NCBI GenBank assembly: GCA_043736395.1
Contig: JAYTCQ010000402.1
Location: 1-61,273, forward strand
Direction: 5' to 3'
Source of the DNA: JAFDVL01 sp043736395
GTDB taxonomy: Bacteria > Acidobacteriota > Blastocatellia > RBC074
Length of the DNA stretch: 61,273 bases
Positions 32,685 to 41,956 of the stretch are shown in pieces. Each line of letters opens with the position of its first letter. The first letter of the stretch is position 1. The notes below the pieces were generated by a model. The model ran no database searches and was not told the origin of the DNA. It saw nothing but the letters and a program-made list of their open reading frames with translations. The position numbers and the translations under genes are program-made.

Positions 32685-34163
32685 ATGATTTTACTGAGTG
32701 ACATCGCGCGAGAATTGAACGCGCAGGTTAGCGGCGAGGGATTTGAAAAAGAAATCGTCCCCGCCAGCTCCGTTGTCACTCACGATTCGCGCCGCGTTAT
32801 GCCGGGGGGCATCTTCGTAGCTATTAAGGGCGCAACAGCCGATGGAAACACTTTTATCGGTCCTGCTACGGTACGCGGCGCGTTAGCTATTATCTCGGAA
32901 AATCCACGTCCCGAGAATTATTCCGGAGTGTGGTTACAAGTGGCAGATGCTCGGTCTTCACTTGCGCACGCTGCCGCAATTGCACACGGACATCCTTCCC
33001 GTTCCTTGAAATTAATTGGCCTGACAGGCACGAACGGCAAAACGACTACGGCGCATTTATGCGAATCCATGTTTAGAGCTGCCGGAGCTATCCCCGCGAT
33101 GATGGGAACCATTAGTTATCGCATCGGTGATACAGAAGTTATTGCGGAACATACGACACCTGAAGCATCTGAAATTCAGGATTTTTTGCGTCGCGCGGTA
33201 CTTGCCAAAGTGGAGTATGCAGTGATGGAGGTTTCATCCATCGCATTGGAAATGCAGCGAGTTGCTTATCTGGATTTTGCCGTCGCCGCATTTACGAATC
33301 TTACGCAAGACCATCTTGATTACCACGGCACGATGGAGGCGTATGGAGCTGCCAAGCGAAAATTATTTGAAATTACCAAAGGCTACGCGGTCATCAATGC
33401 GGATGACGCATATAGCGCTGAGCTGCGAAAGGCAACACGCGCAAAGGTGTTGAGTTATGCGATTGATAAAAATGCTGATATTACCCCCGACAAAAATGAT
33501 TTTAGCTCTGATGGGCTGTCTTTCACGGCTCGCACTCCTCTCGGTGAAATCGAAATTCGCTCAAGCCTGGTCGGGCGTCCGCATGCTTATAACATTCTTT
33601 GCACGATTGGGATCGGGATTGCGCTTGGATTCAATGCCGAAATCATTGCACGCGGGATTAGCGCCAGCAAAGGCGCAGCAGGTCGGTTCGAGACGATAAC
33701 AGATGGTGCAAGCGACCTTACTGTAGTCGTTGATTATGCCCATACGCCGGATGCTTTGCTCAATGTTTTGAAGACGGCTCGTGATGCTGCCAAATCAAAA
33801 AACGGACGGGTCATCACAGTGTTTGGATGCGGCGGAGATCGTGACAAAACTAAGCGTCCATTGATGGGACAGGCTGCTGCCGAATTGAGCGATGTTGTCA
33901 TCACCACTTCTGATAATCCGCGGAGTGAAGACCCAGAACAAATTCTTCGAGACATCGAAGTTGGATTAAAATCAGCAGGAGGAAATTATCAATTAGTGAC
34001 TGATCGGCGGGAAGCAATTTTTACCGCCATTACTGAAGCACAACCGAATGACGTTGTGATTATTGCTGGCAAAGGACACGAAGATTATCAAATTTTAGCA
34101 ACTGGAAAAATTCATTTTGATGATCGTGAAGTTGCGAAAGAAGCCTTGCAGCAAAGAACTTAA
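32685..34163 (+). CDS. murE: UDP-MurNAc-tripeptide ligase (meso-DAP adding)
   Basis: A 492-residue Mur ligase that adds the third residue to the peptidoglycan stem. The ATP site is LTGTNGKTTTAHLCESMF, and NLTQDHLDYHGTMEAYGAAK is the family His/Asp block. The selectivity motif is DNPRSEDP; DNPR indicates meso-diaminopimelate rather than lysine. The start at 32685 (MILLSD) is chosen over a TTG 13 codons earlier. Its stop and the murF ATG overlap (TAATG). It agrees with lysA in this window, which consumes meso-DAP. Confidence 0.95.
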   Translation: MILLSDIARELNAQVSGEGFEKEIVPASSVVTHDSRRVMPGGIFVAIKGATADGNTFIGPATVRGALAIISENPRPENYSGVWLQVADARSSLAHAAAIAHGHPSRSLKLIGLTGTNGKTTTAHLCESMFRAAGAIPAMMGTISYRIGDTEVIAEHTTPEASEIQDFLRRAVLAKVEYAVMEVSSIALEMQRVAYLDFAVAAFTNLTQDHLDYHGTMEAYGAAKRKLFEITKGYAVINADDAYSAELRKATRAKVLSYAIDKNADITPDKNDFSSDGLSFTARTPLGEIEIRSSLVGRPHAYNILCTIGIGIALGFNAEIIARGISASKGAAGRFETITDGASDLTVVVDYAHTPDALLNVLKTARDAAKSKNGRVITVFGCGGDRDKTKRPLMGQAAAELSDVVITTSDNPRSEDPEQILRDIEVGLKSAGGNYQLVTDRREAIFTAITEAQPNDVVIIAGKGHEDYQILATGKIHFDDREVAKEALQQRT

Positions 34164-35602
34164 TGAAGCTATCCGAAATCGCAAATCTCTGTGGAGCTAC
34201 GCATCGTTTGCAGCAGACGAGAGCGGAAGCCGTGCCCGCAGGCTTTGCGATTGATTCGCGTGCCGTTAAAAGCGGAGAAATTTTTGTCGCACTTCCAGGC
34301 GAACGCGTTGATGGTCACAAATACGTACAGGAAGTTTTAGACAAAGGCGCATTGGCCGCATTGGTTGTACATCATCGTCTGCCATTCTCAAAAAATCTGG
34401 CGCCCTATAAAGATCGTTTGTTGTTTGTCACGGACACCGCTTTTGCCTTTCAGCAAATGGCACAAAAAGTTTTGGCTGCGTGGAATAAACCTATCGTCGC
34501 TGTGACCGCCAGCGCGGGCAAAACTACGATTAAGGATTTGGCTGCGCATGTGCTGGAGGCTGTGAGTCCAAATATTTTCAAATCACTTGGCAATCTCAAC
34601 ACGAGTTATGGACTTCCGCTCACCGTCGGCAGAATGATTTCGGCAAGCGCAGTACCTGATAATTCTGATCTCGCAGTTTTTGAATTCGGCATGAGTTCAT
34701 ACGGCGAAATCAGACGCTTAACAGAAATCGCTTCGCCGACCGTTGCGGTAGTGGGTAATGTTGGCACGGCGCATATTGAATTCTTTGGCAGCAGCGAAGG
34801 TATCTCCGAAGCCAAAGCCGAAATTATCGATGGTCTGAAACCGGGCGGCACCGCGATTCTAAATCTTGACGATCCATTAGTAGCGGCGATGAGAAATCGT
34901 CGAACGGATATTTCATACGTCACATTCGGAATCGAAAGTAAGGCTCAGATTCGGGCTGAAAAAATTAATAACGACGAACTTGGCGCTACAAGCTTTGAAT
35001 TAATTATTCCCAGCGGAAGAGCTTCCGTGATTTCTCCGTTGCTTGGCACGCACAATGTTTACAACGCGCTAGCGGCAGCGGCTGTCGGGTATCATTTTGG
35101 CTTGAGCGCTAATCAAATTGCGGCGCAATTAAAAACGTCTGCGCCTTCCAAAATGCGCGGCGAACTGATCAAATTAGCGAACGGCGTAACTGTGATTGAT
35201 GACTCATACAATTCAAATCCACCGGCTTTGATTCAGGCGGTGCAGGCGATGGCGAATGCCAAGGGCTTCGCACGTCGGATTGTTGTGGCCGGTGAAATGT
35301 TGGAGCTCGGCGAACAGGGTGTAGAAATGCATCGAAATTGTGGTCGTGAAATTGCCGCTGCCGGTATTGATCGCGTAATTGGAGTTCGTGGTTTAGCTAG
35401 TGAATTGGTGGATGGAGCGCAACAGGCAGGACTCGCGCAGGCAACTTTTTGTGAGACGCCCGATGCCGCGGCAGAAGTTCTGCTGGCTGAATTACAATCC
35501 GGCGATTTGGTATTAATAAAAGGTTCGCGTGGAGTCCGCACAGAGCGTGTGGTGGAAAGATTAAAAGCTGATCTGGGAGGGGGAAAACCGAGCGAATTTT
35601 AA
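34163..35602 (+). CDS. murF: UDP-MurNAc-tripeptide-D-Ala-D-Ala ligase
   Basis: A 479-residue Mur ligase adding D-Ala-D-Ala to the UDP-MurNAc tripeptide. The ATP site reads VTASAGKTTIKDLAAHVL, slightly altered from the usual GSxGKT. LGNLNTSYGLPLTV is a diagnostic MurF block, NVGTAHIEFFGS and IDDSYNSNPPALIQAV follow, and the C-terminal Rossmann domain is complete. It begins on the last base of the murE stop codon, so the two are coupled. The ddl gene that provides its substrate is not in the window. Confidence 0.95.
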   Translation: MKLSEIANLCGATHRLQQTRAEAVPAGFAIDSRAVKSGEIFVALPGERVDGHKYVQEVLDKGALAALVVHHRLPFSKNLAPYKDRLLFVTDTAFAFQQMAQKVLAAWNKPIVAVTASAGKTTIKDLAAHVLEAVSPNIFKSLGNLNTSYGLPLTVGRMISASAVPDNSDLAVFEFGMSSYGEIRRLTEIASPTVAVVGNVGTAHIEFFGSSEGISEAKAEIIDGLKPGGTAILNLDDPLVAAMRNRRTDISYVTFGIESKAQIRAEKINNDELGATSFELIIPSGRASVISPLLGTHNVYNALAAAAVGYHFGLSANQIAAQLKTSAPSKMRGELIKLANGVTVIDDSYNSNPPALIQAVQAMANAKGFARRIVVAGEMLELGEQGVEMHRNCGREIAAAGIDRVIGVRGLASELVDGAQQAGLAQATFCETPDAAAEVLLAELQSGDLVLIKGSRGVRTERVVERLKADLGGGKPSEF

Positions 35603-35626
35603 ATTTGAAATTCCTCGCTTCGCATA

Positions 35627-36748
35627 ATGTTTTATCATCTGTTTTACAAATTACTGTTCGAGCAATATTCACAGGTTTATCCATTCCTGAAGGCTTTTAA
35701 TGTTTTCAAATATGTAACGTTTCGCACGGCGTATGCGACGGTCACCGCACTGCTGATTAGTTTAGTGCTAGGTCCAATGATGATTCGCAAGTTGCGCGAA
35801 TTTAAATTTGGGCAGGAAATTCGAGAAGACGGCCCGGCGCATCATCAAATGAAAAAAGGTACGCCGACAATGGGCGGAATCATGATTATTGGCTCAGTCT
35901 TGGTTTCTGCTTTGTTGTGGGCAGACTTACGGAATAGTTATTTGTGGGTAGTTTTGGTTGGCACGTTAGGATTTTCGCTGGTTGGATTTTTGGATGATTA
36001 TCTGAAAATTAAAAACAAACGAAGCCTCGGCTTAACCGGCAAGCAGAAATTGTTAGGGCAATTTACGACAGCTTTAATTGTTGGTCTGATGTTGAAATAC
36101 ATGACCAACTATAGCTGGGTTTTGAGCGTACCCTTCTTCAAGGAATTTCAGCCGGTTTTACCGTTTGTGGTGTATCTCGGCTTGATCATGCTCTTCACTG
36201 TATTTTGTTCCAACGCTGTGAATTTAACGGATGGATTAGATGGATTAGCCATTAGCGTGACCGTAGTTGCGGCGTCTGCGATGACGGGTTTGGTATATGT
36301 TTCAGGCCACGCGAAATTTGCGGAATATCTTGATCTGGTGCGAACAAGTTCAGTGACGGGAGATTCTCCAATTGCTGAATTAACAGTTTTTGGCGGAGCG
36401 CTGGTTGGAGCCAGTCTGGGATTTCTTTGGTTCAATGCTCCACCCGCAGAAGTTTTCATGGGCGATGTCGGATCGCTCGGCATCGGAGGCGCGCTCGCAA
36501 CGATCGCCGTCATTATCAAGCAGGAAGTCGTGCTCGGAATGATTGGCGGAGTGTTCGTTATCGAAGCCTTGTCCGTAATGATTCAGGTGGCTTCGTTTAA
36601 GCTCACGGGCAAGCGCGTTTTTAAAATGTCTCCGCTGCATCATCACTTTGAATTATCAGGCTGGAAAGAACCAAAAATTGTTTTTCGCTTTTTGATTGCG
36701 GCTTTGTTATGCGCATTTTTAGGGCTTTCGACTTTGAAGTTGAGGTAG
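35627..36748 (+). CDS. mraY: Phospho-MurNAc-pentapeptide translocase
   Basis: A 373-residue inner-membrane enzyme with about ten TM helices. It transfers phospho-MurNAc-pentapeptide to undecaprenyl phosphate to make lipid I. The catalytic motifs are present: FLDDYLKIK (Asp-Asp pair), NLTDGLDGLAI, the GDVGSLGIGG segment with its Asp, and the MSPLHHHFELSGW His motif. KKGTPTMGGIMI marks the beginning of the conserved region. The N-terminus has an additional hydrophobic helix. Length and order are normal. Confidence 0.96.
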   Translation: MFYHLFYKLLFEQYSQVYPFLKAFNVFKYVTFRTAYATVTALLISLVLGPMMIRKLREFKFGQEIREDGPAHHQMKKGTPTMGGIMIIGSVLVSALLWADLRNSYLWVVLVGTLGFSLVGFLDDYLKIKNKRSLGLTGKQKLLGQFTTALIVGLMLKYMTNYSWVLSVPFFKEFQPVLPFVVYLGLIMLFTVFCSNAVNLTDGLDGLAISVTVVAASAMTGLVYVSGHAKFAEYLDLVRTSSVTGDSPIAELTVFGGALVGASLGFLWFNAPPAEVFMGDVGSLGIGGALATIAVIIKQEVVLGMIGGVFVIEALSVMIQVASFKLTGKRVFKMSPLHHHFELSGWKEPKIVFRFLIAALLCAFLGLSTLKLR

Positions 36749-36787
36749 GGACAGTACCATCTGAGGTAGCGGATGGTTTTTAATTAG

Positions 36788-38146
36788 ATGAATATTGAAG
36801 GCAAAAAAATTCTGGTAGTTGGATTGGGAAAAAGCGGGATTGCCGCCGCCGAATTTTTAACTTCGCGCGGTGCGATTGTGACTGCGAATGATGCCCAGCC
36901 CGCTGAAAAAATTGCAGCAGTAGTTAATCAGCTCATCGAAAAAAATATTGAAGTTGTAGCGGGGTCGCATCCGCTATCGTTATTTGAAAACTCGGATTTA
37001 ATTGTAGCGAGTCCCGGTGTGCCGTTAGCACTGGAATGTTTTCAAAAGGCCAAAGCCGCGGGCGTTCCCGTCATCAGTGAAATTGAATTGGCCGCACATT
37101 TTTTGCGCGGGCGCTTGATTGGAATTACCGGATCGAATGGAAAAACTACCACTACGACTTTGATCGCAGAGGTGTTGCGGAATGCCGGATATAAAACGCA
37201 GGTCGGCGGCAACATTGGCATTCCCCTGATTTCATTGGTTGAAACCTCTTGTGAGGATGGATTGACAGTGATTGAACTTAGCAGTTTTCAATTGGAAGCA
37301 GTTGAGTCGCTCCATCTTTTTGCAGCAGTGATGCTGAACATCACGCCGGATCATTTGGATCGTTATGATTCGATGAATGATTACGCTGGAGCGAAGGCGA
37401 ACATTTTTCGCAATCAAACCTCTCAGGATTTAGCAGTGCTCAGTGCCGATGATAAACTGGTCGCAGTCATGAGTACTGCCGCGCATAAAGTTTTTTTTAG
37501 CTGTCAGCGCGAATTGGAAGAAGGAATTTTTCTGCGCGGAAATGAAGTGATCTGCCGCGCTACAGGCTTCGAAAAAGTGTTGATCACTCGCGATGAAATT
37601 GGTATTCGCGGCGCGCACAATTTAGAAAATGTCATGGCGACACTGGCAATTGGTTTAGCCTGCGGAGTCGAGCCGGATTCAATGCACAAAACTATTAGCG
37701 AATTCAAGGGTGTCGAGCATCGCCTGGAATTTGTAGCTGAAATTGACGGGGTGAAATTTTATAACGACTCAAAAGCTACCAATGTAGATTCGACGATCAA
37801 GGCTCTCGAGGCTTTTGAGAGTGGAGTCATTATTATTTTGGGCGGCAAAGATAAAGGCAGCGATTACGCACCGCTTGCTCCACTCGTTCGAGAGCATTGC
37901 GAACAGATAATTTTGATTGGATCAGCAACTGAGAAAATTGCTGCCGCGCTTGAAAATACGAAACCGCTGCATCGCGCTGCGACGATGCAGGATGCGGTGA
38001 AGTTAGGTAAAGAACTGGCGCGGACAGGAGACACGGTTTTGTTAGCTCCAGCGTGCGCAAGCTTTGATATGTTTGATAATTACGAGCATCGCGGAAGGGT
38101 TTTTAAGGAATCAGTTTTAGCTGAAGATGCAGAAGCGGGTAACTAA
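36788..38146 (+). CDS. murD: UDP-MurNAc-L-Ala-D-Glu ligase
   Basis: A 452-residue Mur ligase that adds D-glutamate, made by MurI in this window. The N-terminal Rossmann domain begins KKILVVGLGKSGIAAAEFL, the ATP site is GITGSNGKTTTTTLIAEVL, ITPDHLDRYDSMNDYAGAKA is the family His/Asp block, and NDSKATNVDSTIKAL is diagnostic. LGGKDKGSDYAPL and LAPACASFDMFDNYEHRG complete the protein. Normal length; the spacing to ftsW is 20 bp. Confidence 0.96.
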   Translation: MNIEGKKILVVGLGKSGIAAAEFLTSRGAIVTANDAQPAEKIAAVVNQLIEKNIEVVAGSHPLSLFENSDLIVASPGVPLALECFQKAKAAGVPVISEIELAAHFLRGRLIGITGSNGKTTTTTLIAEVLRNAGYKTQVGGNIGIPLISLVETSCEDGLTVIELSSFQLEAVESLHLFAAVMLNITPDHLDRYDSMNDYAGAKANIFRNQTSQDLAVLSADDKLVAVMSTAAHKVFFSCQRELEEGIFLRGNEVICRATGFEKVLITRDEIGIRGAHNLENVMATLAIGLACGVEPDSMHKTISEFKGVEHRLEFVAEIDGVKFYNDSKATNVDSTIKALEAFESGVIIILGGKDKGSDYAPLAPLVREHCEQIILIGSATEKIAAALENTKPLHRAATMQDAVKLGKELARTGDTVLLAPACASFDMFDNYEHRGRVFKESVLAEDAEAGN

Positions 38147-38166
38147 CAGTTCACCGTACATAGATT

Positions 38167-39306
38167 ATGGCAAAAGCAACAACGACAAATAGTTTTTTCA
38201 ATGCTATCGAAGACGCCCAGTGGGATGTGTTGATGGCGTGCGCGGCGATTGGTTTGGCGCTGTTTGGGATCGTGATGGTTTACAGCGCGTCTGGTGTCAT
38301 TGGGCAGGAAAAATTTAATAATTCATTTTATTTTGTTTCGCGTCAGGTTGTTTGGGCTGTGCTTGGTCTGATCGCCTTGTTAGTTCTCATGCGAATTGAT
38401 TATCAGCGTTATGCCAGTCCGACGTTAATTTTATTGATGCTGGCGGTCAGCGCATTTTTGTTGATAGCAGTCTTCTTTTTTAGCGCGCGTAATGGAGCGC
38501 ATCGTTGGATTTCATTTGGAAAATTCTCGGCGCAACCTTCAGAGCTGGCCAAGATAACATTTATTTTCTTCATGGCTTATTTTCTGACCCGTCGAAACGA
38601 AGATGGCGAAGAAACATCTTTTCAGTCTACGTTTTTGCCTGCCGGGATGGTGACAGCTGTTTTTGCATTTTTAATTTTACGCGAGCCTGATCTTGGTACG
38701 ACGTTGATGATTGGCGTTATTTTTGTCGCGATGATGGTGGCAGGACGCGTTCCCTGGTTTCATTTTTTAACTTTAGTTCCGGTTGCTCTGATAGGCTTTT
38801 GGTGGCTGATTCTAAGGACTCCGTGGCGAGCTGGACGCTTGACCGCATTTCTTGATCCATCTTCAGATCCGCGCGGTAAAGGTTATCAAATTTTGCAATC
38901 GCTTTATGCCGTTGCTTCGGGTGGAGTGTCAGGAACAGGCTTAGGAAGCGGCAAGCAAAAACTTTATTACCTGCCGGAACCACACTCCGATTTTATTTTT
39001 GCAGTGATAGGTGAAGAGTTGGGTTTTATCGGAACCTTGATCGTAGTTTTAGTTTTTGGATTGTTGATGTGGCGTTGCCTGAAGGCAAGCTTTAATGCCC
39101 CTGATCGTTTTGGGCAATTGCTTGGAATTGGCTTGACTACGATGTTGATCGCGCAGGCATTTTTCAATATGAGTGTGGTGCTGAGCTTAGTTCCGACGAA
39201 AGGAATTCCACTGCCATTTGTGAGCGCGGGCGGATCATCATTGTTATTTGCTTTAGCAGCGATAGGAATTCTGCTGAATATTTCTGAGCAGGCGAGAGAA
39301 AATTAA
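38167..39306 (+). CDS. ftsW: FtsW, septal peptidoglycan polymerase
   Basis: A 379-residue SEDS-family glycosyltransferase with about ten TM segments; it polymerises lipid II at the division site with FtsI. FGIVMVYSASGVIG opens the core, RIDYQRYASP and FSAQPSELAKITFIFFMAYFL follow, LREPDLGTTLMI is the SEDS block around the catalytic Asp, and GKGYQILQSLYAVASGG and KGIPLPFVSAGGSSLLFAL complete the signature. Normal length. The gene ends just before a 7-bp-phased repeat and murG. Confidence 0.95.
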   Translation: MAKATTTNSFFNAIEDAQWDVLMACAAIGLALFGIVMVYSASGVIGQEKFNNSFYFVSRQVVWAVLGLIALLVLMRIDYQRYASPTLILLMLAVSAFLLIAVFFFSARNGAHRWISFGKFSAQPSELAKITFIFFMAYFLTRRNEDGEETSFQSTFLPAGMVTAVFAFLILREPDLGTTLMIGVIFVAMMVAGRVPWFHFLTLVPVALIGFWWLILRTPWRAGRLTAFLDPSSDPRGKGYQILQSLYAVASGGVSGTGLGSGKQKLYYLPEPHSDFIFAVIGEELGFIGTLIVVLVFGLLMWRCLKASFNAPDRFGQLLGIGLTTMLIAQAFFNMSVVLSLVPTKGIPLPFVSAGGSSLLFALAAIGILLNISEQAREN

Positions 39307-39308
39307 TT

Positions 39309-39434
39309 GCGGATTGCGGATTGTTGATTGCGGAGAAAAGGAACAAAGTATCACACAGATTTCGGTTGAGAATATGACTTCGCAAATGGACAGCTCGAAA
39401 CTAAATAATCCGCACTCCGCACTCCGCAATCCGC
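39309..39434. repeat. Inverted repeat with 7-bp units overlapping the murG 5' end
   Basis: The left block reads GCGGATT GCGGATT GTTGATT GCGGAGA (39309-39336). The right block reads AATCCGC ACTCCGC ACTCCGC AATCCGC (39407-39434), the reverse complement unit. The right block lies inside the murG frame and encodes NPHSALRNPHS. It belongs to the same class as the other heptamer-phased repeats in this window. Confidence 0.85.
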
Positions 39435-40507
39435 ACTCTCTCTCTTCCGTCATTATCGCGGGCGGCGGTACGGGCGGACATATTTATCCGGGGATTGCTA
39501 TCGCACAGGAATTCAAACGGCGCAACGAGAATTGCAAAATTGTTTTTGTTGGAACGGCGCGGGGCTTGGAAAATAAAATTGTTCCGCGTGAAGGTTTTGC
39601 TTTGGATTTAATTGCAGTGACAGCATTAAAAGGAGTCACGATTAGCAAGCGTACAAAATCATTATTGATGCTCCCGAAAAGTTTTTTTGCGGTTCGCTCT
39701 TTGATAAAAAAACATCGGCCTGAAGTCGTCATCGGAGTCGGCGGTTATGCTTCGGGACCAATGGTATTAATCGCTTCCTTAATGGGCGTGCCGACTATGA
39801 TTGCGGAACAAAACGCGCACCCGGGATTTACGAATCGAACGTTATCCCGCTTCGTAAAAGCTGCCGCCGTTTCATTTAGTGAGGCAAAAGCTTTCTTTGG
39901 AAAAAAAGCTGAAATCACCGGTAATCCTGTTCGCGCTGAATTTTTCGCAATCGCGCCCAGACCAAACAGCGAGACTACAAACATTGTGATTACAGGCGGG
40001 AGTCAGGGCGCACGCGCAATCAACAATGCAATGGTTGAAGCGTTACCATTACTCGAAGTCCAGAAAGAAAAAATTTCAATCGTTCATCAGACGGGAGAAT
40101 TAGATTTCGAGAGAATAAAGGCTGCCTACGATCAATCGCCAATGAGAGCGGAAGTGAAACCGTTCATTGAAAAAATTGTCGATGAGTTTGCGAACGCTGA
40201 TTTAGTTATCTCACGCGCCGGAGCGACGACGGTGGCAGAACTTGCCGCCGCTGGGAGGCCAGCTTTGATGATCCCGTTTCCATTGGCTGCGGATGACCAT
40301 CAACGAAAAAATGCGGAAGCTGTAGTGCGAGCCGGAGCGGGAAAGATGATTTTACAATCCGAATTAAGCGGCGAGCGTTTAGCGAAAGAATTATTGGCAC
40401 TGATCACCGATACGGAAAAATTAGCTGCAATGAGTGCAGCGAGCAAAAAATTAGCACACCCGGACGCAGCGGCAAAGGTTGTGAATATCGCAGAAAGGAT
40501 TATTTGA
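39374..40507 (+). CDS. murG: UDP-GlcNAc:lipid I transferase
   Basis: A 377-residue GT28-family enzyme that adds GlcNAc to lipid I, giving lipid II, at the inner face of the membrane. The conserved protein starts SVIIAGGGTGGHIYPGIAIA, where the first Gly-rich loop sits; later blocks are VGVGGYASGPMVLIA, AEQNAHPGFTNRTLSRF, ITGGSQGARAINNAM and SRAGATTVAELAAAGRPALMIPFP. The region before it (from 39374, about 24 residues) contains NPHSALRNPHS and is encoded by the heptamer repeat, so the true extent of the N-terminus is uncertain. ATG at 39374 has a weak GGTTGAG upstream; ATG at 39386 is an alternative. Confidence 0.93.
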   Translation: MTSQMDSSKLNNPHSALRNPHSLSSVIIAGGGTGGHIYPGIAIAQEFKRRNENCKIVFVGTARGLENKIVPREGFALDLIAVTALKGVTISKRTKSLLMLPKSFFAVRSLIKKHRPEVVIGVGGYASGPMVLIASLMGVPTMIAEQNAHPGFTNRTLSRFVKAAAVSFSEAKAFFGKKAEITGNPVRAEFFAIAPRPNSETTNIVITGGSQGARAINNAMVEALPLLEVQKEKISIVHQTGELDFERIKAAYDQSPMRAEVKPFIEKIVDEFANADLVISRAGATTVAELAAAGRPALMIPFPLAADDHQRKNAEAVVRAGAGKMILQSELSGERLAKELLALITDTEKLAAMSAASKKLAHPDAAAKVVNIAERII

Positions 40508-40547
40508 GGGATACATTTTGAGGAAGGCGAATTTATCTGTTTTCCCC

Positions 40548-40575
40548 GACACCTAACACCCGAAACCGGACACCT
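40548..40575. repeat. 7-bp-phased repeat before murC
   Basis: GACACCT AACACCC GAAACCG GACACCT (four 7-bp units, first and last identical) lies between murG and murC, ending 6 bp before the murC ATG. The phasing matches the other heptamer repeats, but no inverted partner is seen here. Confidence 0.65.
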
Positions 40576-40581
40576 AATTCT

Positions 40582-41949
40582 ATGTTTTCTAAATTTCAGC
40601 ACATTCATTTTGTAGGCATTGGCGGCATCGGCATGAGCGGAATAGCTGAAGTTCTGCTCAATCTCGGCTATCGGGTTTCCGGCTCTGATGTCAGACGAAC
40701 AGCAGTTACAGATCGCTTGGAAAAATTAGGTGGAACCGTTCACGAAGGCCACGCCGCCAGCAATATTGAAGGCGCTCATGTGCTTGTCACTTCAACGGCA
40801 GTGCGTTCTGATAATCCTGAAGTCATTGAAGCTGTTCGCAAGCAAATTCCTGTTATTCCACGGGCCGAAATGCTGGCGGAATTGATGCGCTTGAAGTATG
40901 GAATTGCCATTGCAGGTTCGCACGGAAAAACGACGACAACTTCGATGACGGCATACGTGCTGACACAGGGCGGACTTGATCCAACAGTTGTAGTGGGCGG
41001 CAGGCTTAATGCGTGGGGAAGCAATGCCAAGCTCGGCAAAGGTGATTTTATTCTGGTCGAAGCCGATGAAAGTGATAAGAGTTTTTTGAAGCTTTCGCCA
41101 ACCATTGCGGTCGTGACAAACATTGATCGTGAGCATCTGGATTTTTATAAAGACCTCGACGAAATCAAATCGCACTTTGTGCAATTTGTGAATAAAGTTC
41201 CGTTTTATGGAGCAGTGATTATTTGTCTGGATGATCCCAATGTGCAGGCGATTATTCCGCTGATTACGCGACGGATTATTAGTTATGGCATGACGGCGCA
41301 GGCGGATATTTCAGCTTCGCAAATTGAAGTGATGCACGACAAATTCGGCTCGGCTTTCAATATCCGTTATCGCGGTCAGGATTTGGGACGGGTGCGATTG
41401 AATGTGCCGGGCATGCACAATGTTAGCAATGCGATGGCAGCAATTGCGATTGGACTGGATTTAGAACTTTCGTTCGAGGTAATAGCTTCGGCGTTAGAAG
41501 CATTTCGCGGCGCAGATCGGCGCTTTCAGATTAAAGGTGAACGGGCTGACAATATTTTGGTGGTAGACGATTATGGACATCATCCGACGGAAATTAGAGC
41601 AACTTTGGCGGCGGCAAAATCAAGTGGCAGGCGTCTCGTCACGCTCTTCCAACCGCACCGCTACACGCGGACTGCGGCCTTACGCGAAGAATTTGCGCGA
41701 AGTTTCTATGATGCAGACGTGGTGCTGCTGACAGATATTTATGCAGCGAGCGAAGAGCCGATTGAAGGGATTACAGCGCAGGCTCTGGCAGAAGATATTG
41801 AGCGGTTCGGTCATCGCAACGTGCATTATATCGGTGCCATCGAAGAAGGCGCGAAGGCGATTGCCGCCGTTGTTCAGCCGGGAGATTTAGTCTTGACACT
41901 GGGCGCCGGCAGTATTTGGAAGGTCAGCGACGAGTTTCTGGCAGGATAA
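40582..41949 (+). CDS. murC: UDP-MurNAc-L-alanine ligase
   Basis: A 455-residue Mur ligase that adds L-Ala to UDP-MurNAc, the first step of the peptide stem. HIHFVGIGGIGMSGIAEVLLNLGY is the family N-terminus, AGSHGKTTTTSMTAYVL is the ATP site, EADESDKSFLKLSP and TNIDREHLDFYKDL follow, and FQPHRYTRTAALREEFA near the end is diagnostic. Normal length. No murB gene follows, although many clusters have one after murC. Confidence 0.96.
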   Translation: MFSKFQHIHFVGIGGIGMSGIAEVLLNLGYRVSGSDVRRTAVTDRLEKLGGTVHEGHAASNIEGAHVLVTSTAVRSDNPEVIEAVRKQIPVIPRAEMLAELMRLKYGIAIAGSHGKTTTTSMTAYVLTQGGLDPTVVVGGRLNAWGSNAKLGKGDFILVEADESDKSFLKLSPTIAVVTNIDREHLDFYKDLDEIKSHFVQFVNKVPFYGAVIICLDDPNVQAIIPLITRRIISYGMTAQADISASQIEVMHDKFGSAFNIRYRGQDLGRVRLNVPGMHNVSNAMAAIAIGLDLELSFEVIASALEAFRGADRRFQIKGERADNILVVDDYGHHPTEIRATLAAAKSSGRRLVTLFQPHRYTRTAALREEFARSFYDADVVLLTDIYAASEEPIEGITAQALAEDIERFGHRNVHYIGAIEEGAKAIAAVVQPGDLVLTLGAGSIWKVSDEFLAG

Positions 41950-41956
41950 AATTTTT

